From assembly GCA_016165875.1 (NCBI GenBank), contig JABBOT010000013.1, positions 17,552,368 through 17,616,367 on the forward strand: 64,000 nucleotides of DNA. The letters are read 5' to 3'. Shown here piece after piece: positions 43,401-52,400 of this stretch. Position 1 is the first letter of the stretch. Each line of letters starts with the position of its first letter. Below the pieces are notes generated by a model, which made no database searches, was not told where the DNA came from, and worked only from the letters and a program-made list of their open reading frames with translations. The translations under genes were made by a program, and so were the position numbers. Source of the stretch: Acanthopleura granulata (lineage: Eukaryota > Mollusca > Polyplacophora > Chitonida > Chitonidae).

Positions 43401-46400
43401 TGTATGGATTATAAAGAAATACCTAGTGAACTAGGGAAATGTTAGGTCAATGTGTTTAACATCCACTAATGTCTTCTCCATAATGTATTATTTCCTTTCA
43501 GAGCAAGATTTATTTGAGAACTCTTCAAAGGGCGACAGTGCAAAGGTAAGCAGATAATTATCACATAATGTAGTGTTAACCTTGTGTCATGTCTCATTTG
43601 CTTTTAATGTCTAGACAGGGATGTTGTATAAAGGTTTTCTTCAGATTTTGAAAATGGACCCTTATGTTGTGTAAAGGTTTTCTTCAAATTTTGCAAGTCA
43701 ACCCTTATGTTGTATGAAGGTTTTATTCAAATTTTGTAAATCAATCCTTACATAGTATAGAGGTTTTCTTCAAATTTTGTTCTGGAGCCTGTTGGATTTG
43801 ATTTTATTAATGGAAGCCCCTGATTCCCTTGTCCACCCAGGGAACTACCGACACCAAAGCTGGGTCACTCAGTCCCCCCGCCCCCAGAGGAGGAGTGGGC
43901 AAGTTAAAGGTGGGTTAGGCAAAGTGGTAGTAACAGCATGACTGAGACTTTAGTATAAAGTACCTTTTCACACTTTGTATACTCTGTTTTGCCCCAAGTA
44001 GGTCTCAGTTAACTTTGGATTTAATCAGTCATTTACAACGTAAAGCTCCAGCCATTACACGACAGAAGTAAGTCTACACACCTGAATCAAAAATATGTTT
44101 GTGGACCTAAACCCGATCCGGGGGCCTCCATGGCTCAATCAGTTAGCGCTATCGCAGAACAATGACCCAAGGCCTCCCACCAATGTTGCGCTGTGAGTTC
44201 AAGTCCAGCTCATGCTGTCTTCCTCTCCGACTGTAAGTGGGAAGGCCTTCCAGCAACCTGCTGATGGTCGTGGGTTTCCCCTGGGCTCTGCTCGGTTTCC
44301 TTCCACCATAATGCTGGCCGCCGTCGTAGAAGTGAAATATTCTTGAGTACAGCGTAAAACAAAGATCAGATAAATAAAATTAACCCTCAAAATCGGCCCT
44401 CAAAAACGCGGCCCTACTTAAAAGTGTTTATTGGTATTGGCTTTAAGTTTCTTCTTATTTTTCTCTCCATATTGATATCTTTAAAATCCCTATCTTTTTC
44501 AAGAGCCAGTATAAATAAAAAGAATTCCTTACTGACTGACCCTATATTTTCTCCTTGGGATGGGTTACGCCGAACAAACAGTTTTTGTAAGGATGGCCTA
44601 ACATTCCTGTGGCAAGGGCTTATGCGGGACTTTGGAGATTAGTACAATGCTACGATGTATCTTTTTTGCCGTAACTTTGTCAGTCACTACTGATGAGAGC
44701 AAATCAATGCATTTTAACATGGGCAGATTTATAGAATAATGAAAATTGTTGACAAAAGGTGACTCATTTCCTGGCCCACTTTGCATGTCCACTAGAATAC
44801 ATGTGCATGAGGAAATACGAAGTCATGAATTATATAAGTTATACCACCACGTTGCATGGGGGTACGGCCTGTTAGTATGCCTTCCGCATGACTTTTGCTG
44901 AAATAATACCAGTACTTCAGCCAGAACACACCGCGTCTTCAATCAGAGGCCTAGAATTTTCTCTGAATTGTGCTGTTGGATAATATTAATTGTTTTATAT
45001 ATCTACCCATGTCAACATATGATTTTCTCCATCGTGTCATAAAGTGATAATGTCACAGCACAAAGGCATGCCATCATGATGTCCAAATATTGAAACTCGA
45101 AACATACATGTAGCTGTGAGATGGGAATGTAGTATCACACAGCAGCAGGAGCAAACCTCCAGTATGTCATTATGATATGTCAGTATGTCATTATGACAGT
45201 GGTACACCACTGTCAGGCCATTGGCCAACAACTGGAAAATGTTATCCTGCCTTTTATCCTGATTTGTTTGAAACATGTACATGTGTGTTACTCTCCTGCT
45301 GATCTGTTGCCGGGGGCAGCGCCTCCAGTATGTCATTATGATATGTCAGTATGTCATTATGACAGTGGTACACCACTGTCAGGCCATTGGCCAACAACTG
45401 GAAAATGTTATCCTGCCTTTTATCCTGATTTGTTTGAAACATGTACATGTGTGTTACTCTCCTGAAGTCTTTTGGATACATACACATACATTACACATTG
45501 CTTGAAGTGTTCTACAATTTTGATTTTAGTCTAACCTTCTCATCAACCCTGCTGCTCTGTTGCCGGGGGCAGCGCCTCCTCAAAAAGAGGCTGAGCCTAT
45601 TCCTGTGGGATTTGACCAACCAGCTGAAGTGGCAACTCTGCATAGCGAAACCAAGGTAAATATCACACCTGTCCACACAGAAATTTTAGAATTGTTAAGT
45701 CATACAATTGGTATCAAATAATCAGTCGTCTGTGGCATGTTTCATGTTATAAAGAAAATAATTCAAAGAAAATTTGTCTAAATGTCTAAATTCATCGCTT
45801 TTCTGGTTTGATTAAATATTTTTTATCGTTTGACCCAAAGCTATAAATGGAAAAAGAAGATCAAATAGGAAAAAAAAGATATTTGTGTTTGAAAAATTTC
45901 ATGAATAGTTGAAAAGTTACAAGGCCAACCCCTCTTGCACAAAGCCCTCTTAACATTATAAGCATGTAGCTGCCATGGCGACATAATACCAACAGTTAAG
46001 CATTTATTTGATTGCTCTTTTATGTTGTACTCAAGAATATTTCACATTTACAACAGCAGCCAGCAATTTTGTGAGAGGAAGCTGGGCCCACCTGCATGAA
46101 GCCCTCATAATGTTACAAGCACGTAGCTGCCATGACAACATAATGCCAACTGTTATTTATTTATTTCATTAGTGTTTCATTATGGTGGGAAGAAGCCGGG
46201 CAGAGCTTGGGGGAAACTCACAATCACCTTTAGGTTACAGGTCTTCCCACGTACCCTAATGCCTACAGTGCAGGTTGCCATGGTAGCTACGTTCTCATAA
46301 CATTAATAGGGCTTCAAACAAGTGGGCCCTGGTTCACGGTTGCCAAACTGCTGCTTGGAGTGAATGATGGTTAGTATTTTTAGTAAAAATTTCAAAGACT

Positions 46401-49400
46401 TTTTCATTCTTTTTTTCATGCCATCAGGATCGTGCAAAAATATTATCGCGCCGTCGCCCGCAGAGTCGGAAAGCTCGCAAACAAGCTGCCTCCTCCTCTG
46501 ATCTTGGATTTGATGCTGAAGAGGTCGTGACCTCCACACAGTTGAGCCCCTCTAGTCATAGTTCTGGGTCATCAGAAAGAAGGGGAGTTAAATCTGCTCC
46601 AGTGACAGACTTGTTTGGGAATGATGACATGCTGGGAGAATCGGCGAAGGCTACCAGCAAAAGTGACCCAATTCTGACATTAGGAGATGAAAATGACATA
46701 TTCCAAAAAGACTTTACTCGAACAAACAGCAAGAAACCACCTGCTGCAATAATGGAAGAGGATGACGATTTATTTGCCACATTGAGAAAAAGTACCACAT
46801 CAAAAGGTTCTACAAAGAAAGAAGACTCCACGGTGTCCATTTCTGAAAGTACTGAGGATGATTTGTTTGCTGGTATCCAATCAAAGAGAAGCTCAGGACT
46901 TTCTGATATCAACACAGACCCAGTGTTAGCCATTGAGAATTCCAATACAAGTAAAGTTGGTAAAGAAACGCTCTCTGGTGACATTTCTAAGGAAGATAAA
47001 CCAGTAGAAAAATCAAAGACCATTTCCATACAAGATGAGGATGACATATTTGCAGATTCCAGTATTGTGAGGCAAAAAGGTATGTTTATTGAAAACTTCT
47101 GAAGCTAGATTAGACAAAGGAAATTGAAGTTTTTCTTTTGTGAATAACAGAACATACATGGCATGGAAATGAAGGCAGCACTCAATTTTGATGGAACAGC
47201 TAGAAAGTGTCATGTTCATGTATATCAGAAAATATGTTGTTGGCTAACCAGCTGAGAGTTACCGATACTGTCAGCAAAGAATAACACCTGGAGACTACCA
47301 ACCTGATTTATAATTTATACGGCAAACAGCATATTGCTGTGAGCTTGTTATTCTATCAAGATAAAATAAAAGAAATGTGTTGAATGTTAGTTACGCTGTA
47401 CACTAAGGTACATATACCACTTACCTGTAAGTCGACCTCGGCTATACCACCGGTGATACCTCAGGCACTTCTCAACTGATTTGTACTCGTTTGCTAATTA
47501 AGATGGATAACCAGCATCACCTTAGATACACCTCTTGCATGCCTGAACGATACCTGAGGTGTACTACAGATACACCGGAGGTACACCTCACACACTACAC
47601 TAGGGATGTACTGATACACCACCTTGTTGATATATCAAGATTTGTTGCATTGTGAATCGATGCACGATATGCAAAATGTGTTCTGCGATATAGTTCCATT
47701 TACTGTCAATAAACAGAGCTGTAAATGCACAAAACAAACCATGTTGGTCAGTACGTGTGCATTTCCTAGAGTTTAAATGCGTAACGACAGTTTGTCTGTA
47801 AAAACAAATCTTGATTGACCTGCCTGCTTCCGGCTGAGGGCTGAAGTTGGTGTTTTTCCAACAGACTTGCCGTCTTAGCTGTCTTGAGCATTACTGCCTA
47901 TCAGATCATCCATACTCTTCAGACTCCCACTCATCCTCCAAAGATGACATTGCCACAACAAGGAAACGATTCAAACTAAGTCAAACTATTATTTTGCATT
48001 CCCCGCTGGGGATTACCTGACAAGTGATATTTCGGACTTGCAAAACCGTTATTGAATACACCGGAAGCAAGCCAAACATGTCGACGCATCAGTTGGTTCA
48101 TCTGGCCTGGTAGTGATGATATCCATCTTTTAAAATATATGACTTTCTTTTGACACAAGGACACAGCAACCACATACCAAAGTTTGTATTTTCTCCATAA
48201 CTATTCTTTATCACAATCATTATGAAACTATTTCTATCATATACTACATCATGTACATGTACTAAGTTGTCATGGTCAAGTAAGACACTTACATGTAAGG
48301 TGGTCTCCACCCACCATAACACTGGCTTCCATGGTATAAGTGACACATTCTTGAGGTGGTTTCCACCCGCCATAACGTTGGCCTCCATGGTATAATTGAC
48401 ATGTTCTTGAGGTGGTCTCCACCCGCCATAACGCTGGCCTCCGTGGTATGAGTCACATGTTCTTGAGCATTGTGTTAAACATCAATCAAGTAAATAATTA
48501 TTACTGTATCATGAAAGTATCATATTGTGGCTTCTGTATCATGAATGGTATCGCATCGTAACAAAACTGTATAATGACGTGCCTACACACCAGAAGTATA
48601 CCTCTAGAACACCACTTTAGAGTAAAGATAGCAAAGCCATATGTTCACTTGATAATGTTTGTTAGGCTATACATGAACTTTTTATTTAAATAGCTTAATA
48701 GTGTTTTTATAGTGGTGGATTTAATAATCGTATAAATTGCATTATGAAATTGCAAGTTGTCACTTGGACAAAATGACTTATGGATTAACAAAGTTTAATT
48801 CTGAATTGATGTAATGTGCATGTATGCCGACCTGTGCAGGCATTAAAACTGGTACATGCACTTTGTCAACCTTCTTGAGATCAGTGACATATGTGGTCAA
48901 GAAAGTAGTACTCATTCACAAGATGTCAGTATTCCATGACATGGTTTGGCATCAGGTGTCTTTGAAATGATTTCTCAGTGAGGCAGCACCTTATTATCAA
49001 TCTGAACCGAACATTAAAGCTGAGTGATATAAGCATATGATTTTGTGAATAACAACAGGTGAATAATTTTAAGGTTGTTAAAGGTGAACGGAAAGTCTTC
49101 AAAATTTTGCAGAAATTGTTGTCGGTAGTCTTTTTCTGTTGATGTATAGGATTGTAACAGTTTACGTTGTGAGAAAAATCTGTTGTGTATTTTGAACATA
49201 TGGATTTAAGGTTTATAATTGACCAATATGCCATAAAAAGTAGATCTCTTTAACGGCTCTCTTTCTTTTACAATGTCTTTATGTCATGGGTGGTTTTTAA
49301 ATTCACATATTATGTAGTTTTGTTTTACATTGTTGCTGATCAGATGAATGATCCATGGCTATTTGATGTCACAGTGTTCCAAAATCCACAGGCAACAAAC

Positions 49401-52400
49401 CGTGAAGTTTTGAGCAGATTATACACTGTTTAGATTAGTGTAGTGTGTTTTTGGCCCTACACAAATTATCACTGCATATATGAATATCGTATAAAAGAAG
49501 AATATTATAAGCATATGTCTGCTCTGATAAATATCATTTCCAGATCGAAAACAGTTTGCCTTTAATCTTGTGTACAAAACAGGTGTATGGATCAAGAGAC
49601 TTTAAGCAAAGTGTGATTAAGCTTAATACTCTTTATTTTCTTCTTCAGACCCCAAAGCTAACACAGAGACGGACGATTTGTTTTCTGACAGTATTTTAAA
49701 CAAACCACAAGCAAAGGCAGAAGAAAAGGTCTGTTTATTTCATTATGCAGTTTGTGTCCCTTTTGAGGATTGGTAAATCTTCTGATCTGTTCACTTTGAT
49801 GTCAAAATTGTGTTATGAATTCAGCCGGTCGGCATGGTGTTCTGAATTCAGCCGGTCGGCAGGGTGTTATGAATTCAGCCGGTTGGCAGGGTGTTATGAA
49901 TTCAGCCGGTGGGCAGGGTGTTATGAATTCAGCCGGTGGGCAGGGTGTTGGCAGGTGTTATGAATTCAGCCGGTCGGCAGGGTGTTGGCAGGGTGTTATG
50001 AATTCAGCCGGTTGGCACGGTGTTGTGAATTCAGCCGGTCGGCAGGGTGTTATGAATTTAGCCGGTGGGCAGGGTGTTGGCAGGGTGTTATGAATTCAGC
50101 CGGTTGGCACGGTGTTGTGAATTCAGCCGGTCGGCAGGATGTTATGAATTTAGCCGGTGGGCAGGGTGTTGGCAGGGTGTTATGAATTCAGCCGGTTGGC
50201 AGGGTGTTATGAATTCAGCCGGTGGGCAGGGTGTTGGCAGGGTGTTATGAATTCAGCCGGTGGGCAGGGTGTTATGAAATCAGCCGGTCGGAAGGGTGTT
50301 GGCAGGTGTTATGAATTCAGCCGGTCGGCAGGGTGTTATGAATTCAGCCGGTCGGCAGGGTGTTGGCAGGGTGTTATGAATTCAGCCGGTCGGCAGGGTG
50401 TTATGAATTCAGCCGGTAGGCAGGGTGTTGGCAGGTGTTATGAATTCAATCGGTCGGCAGGGTGTTGGCAGGGTGTTATGAATTCAGCCGGTTGGCAGGG
50501 TGTTATGAATTCAGCCGGTGGGCAGGGTGTTATGAATTCAGCCGGTGGGCAGGGTGTTGGCAGGTGTTATGAATTCAGCCGGTGGGCAGGGTGTTGGCAG
50601 GGTGTTATGAATTCAGCCGGTTGGCAGGGTGTTCTGAATTCAGCCGGTCGGCAGGGTGTTATGAATTCAGCCGGTGGGCAGAGTGTTATGAATTCAGCCG
50701 GTGGGCAGGGTGTTGGCGGGGTGTTATGAATTCAGCCGGTGGGCAGGGTGTTATGAATTCAGCCGGTGGGCAGGGTGTTATGAATTCAGCCGGTCGGCAG
50801 GGTGTTGGCGGGGTGTTATGAATTCAGCCGGTGGGCAGGGTGTTATGAATTCAGCCGGTGGGCAGGGTGTTATGAATTCAGCCGGTCGGCATGGTGTTAT
50901 GAATTCAGCGGGTGGGCAGGGTGTTATGAATTCAGCCGGTCGGCAGGGTGTTATGAATTCAACCGGTCGGCAGGGTGTTGGCAGGTGTTATGAATTCAGC
51001 CGGTGGGCAGGGTGTTATGAATTCAGCCGGTGGGCAGGGTGTTGGCAGGGTGTTATGAATTCAGCCGGTGGGCAGGGTGTTGTGAATTCAGCCGGTGGGC
51101 AGGGTGTTATGAATTCAGCCGGTGGGCAGGGTGCGGTGGGCAGGGTGTTATGAATTCAGCCGGTCGGCAGGGTGTTGTGAATTCAGCCGGTGGGCAGGGT
51201 GTTATGAATTCAGCCGGTGGGCAGGGTGTTGTGAATTCAGCCGGTGGGCAGGGTGTTGTGAATCCAGCCGGTGGGCAGGGTGTTATGAATTCGCCCTGTC
51301 GGCAGGGTGTTGTGAATTCAGCCGGTCGACAGGGTGTTATGAATTCAGCCGGTGGGCAGGGTGTTATGAATTCAGCCGGTGGGCAGGGTGTTATGAATTC
51401 AGCCGGTCGGCAGGGTGTTGGCAGGTGTTATGAATTCAGCCGGTTGGCAGGGCGTTGGCAGGTGTTATGAATTCAGCCGGTTGGCAGGGTGTTGGCAGGG
51501 TGTTATGAATTCAGCCGGTTGGCACGGTGTTGTGAATTCAGCCGGTGGGCAGGGTGTTATGAATTCAGCCGGTGGACAGGGTGTTGGCAGGGTGTTATGA
51601 ATTCAGCCGGTGGGCAGGGTGTTATGAATTCAGCCGATCGGCAGGGTGTTGGCAGGTGTTATGAATTCAGCCGGTCGGCAGGGTGTTATGAATTCAGCCG
51701 GTCGGCAGGGTGTTGGCAGGGTGTTATGAATTCAGCCGGTCGGCAGGGTGTTATGAATTCAGCCGGTCGGCAGGGTGTTGGCAGGTGTTATGAATTCAAC
51801 CGGTCGGCAGGGTGTTATGAATTCAGCCGGTTGGCAGGGTGTTATGAATTCAGCCGGTGGGCAGGGTGTTATGAATTCAGCCGGTGGGCAGGGTGTTGGC
51901 AGGTGTTATGAATTCAGCCGGTGGGCAGGGTGTTGGCAGGGTGTTATGAATTCAGCCGGTTGGCAGGGTGTTATGAATTCAGCCGGTGGGCAGGGTGTTA
52001 TGAATTCAGCCGGTGGGCAGGGTGTTGGCAGGTGTTATGAATTCAGCCGGTGGGCAGGGTGTTGGCAGGGTGTTATGAATTCAGCCGGTGGGCAGGGTGT
52101 TATGAATTCAGCCGGTCGGCAGGGTGTTATGAATTCAGCCGGTGGGCAGGGTGTTATGAATTCAGCCGGTCAGCAGAGTGTCGGCAGGGTGTCGGCAGGG
52201 TGTTGCCCTGCACATAAGGTCATCCTTAAAAACATGCTCATTTATCGCAACTCAACCAACTCTCTTAGAGAGGGCTCCACTTTAAACTATTTATTAGTAT
52301 TTTGATAAGACTTTTTTTCTATTTCTCTTTTACATCTACTGGTAGGGTCAGGTTATGCCCAACAAAGTATTTCTGGAATTGTGCAACTCATAACCACATG

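Larger units (their letters stand above)
45924..46329. mobile_element. Fold-back (MITE-like) element interrupted by SINE pieces
   Basis: 'CCTCTTGCACAAAGCCCTCT' with 'CATGTAGCTGCCATGGCGAC' at 45929-45985 recurs directly at 46086-46160. It recurs inverted at 46259-46329 (reverse complement 'GGGCCCACTTGTTTGAAGCC', 'CGTAGCTACCATGGCAAC'). Two reverse SINE fragments (46003-46085, 46154-46253) split it. Confidence 0.5.

Noticed and set aside
45172..45505. Overlapping frames of 76-99 codons on both strands
   Set aside because: Produced by the 143-bp duplication in intron 30; no coding support.
46556..47047. 163-codon minus-strand frame
   Set aside because: Antisense shadow of WASHC2 exon 32.
49815..52305. 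Chain of long frames (NSAGGQGVM / EFSRWAGCY repeats)
   Set aside because: Translation of the 27-bp minisatellite; the 11-bp units keep shifting the frame. No start context, no homology, within intron 33.
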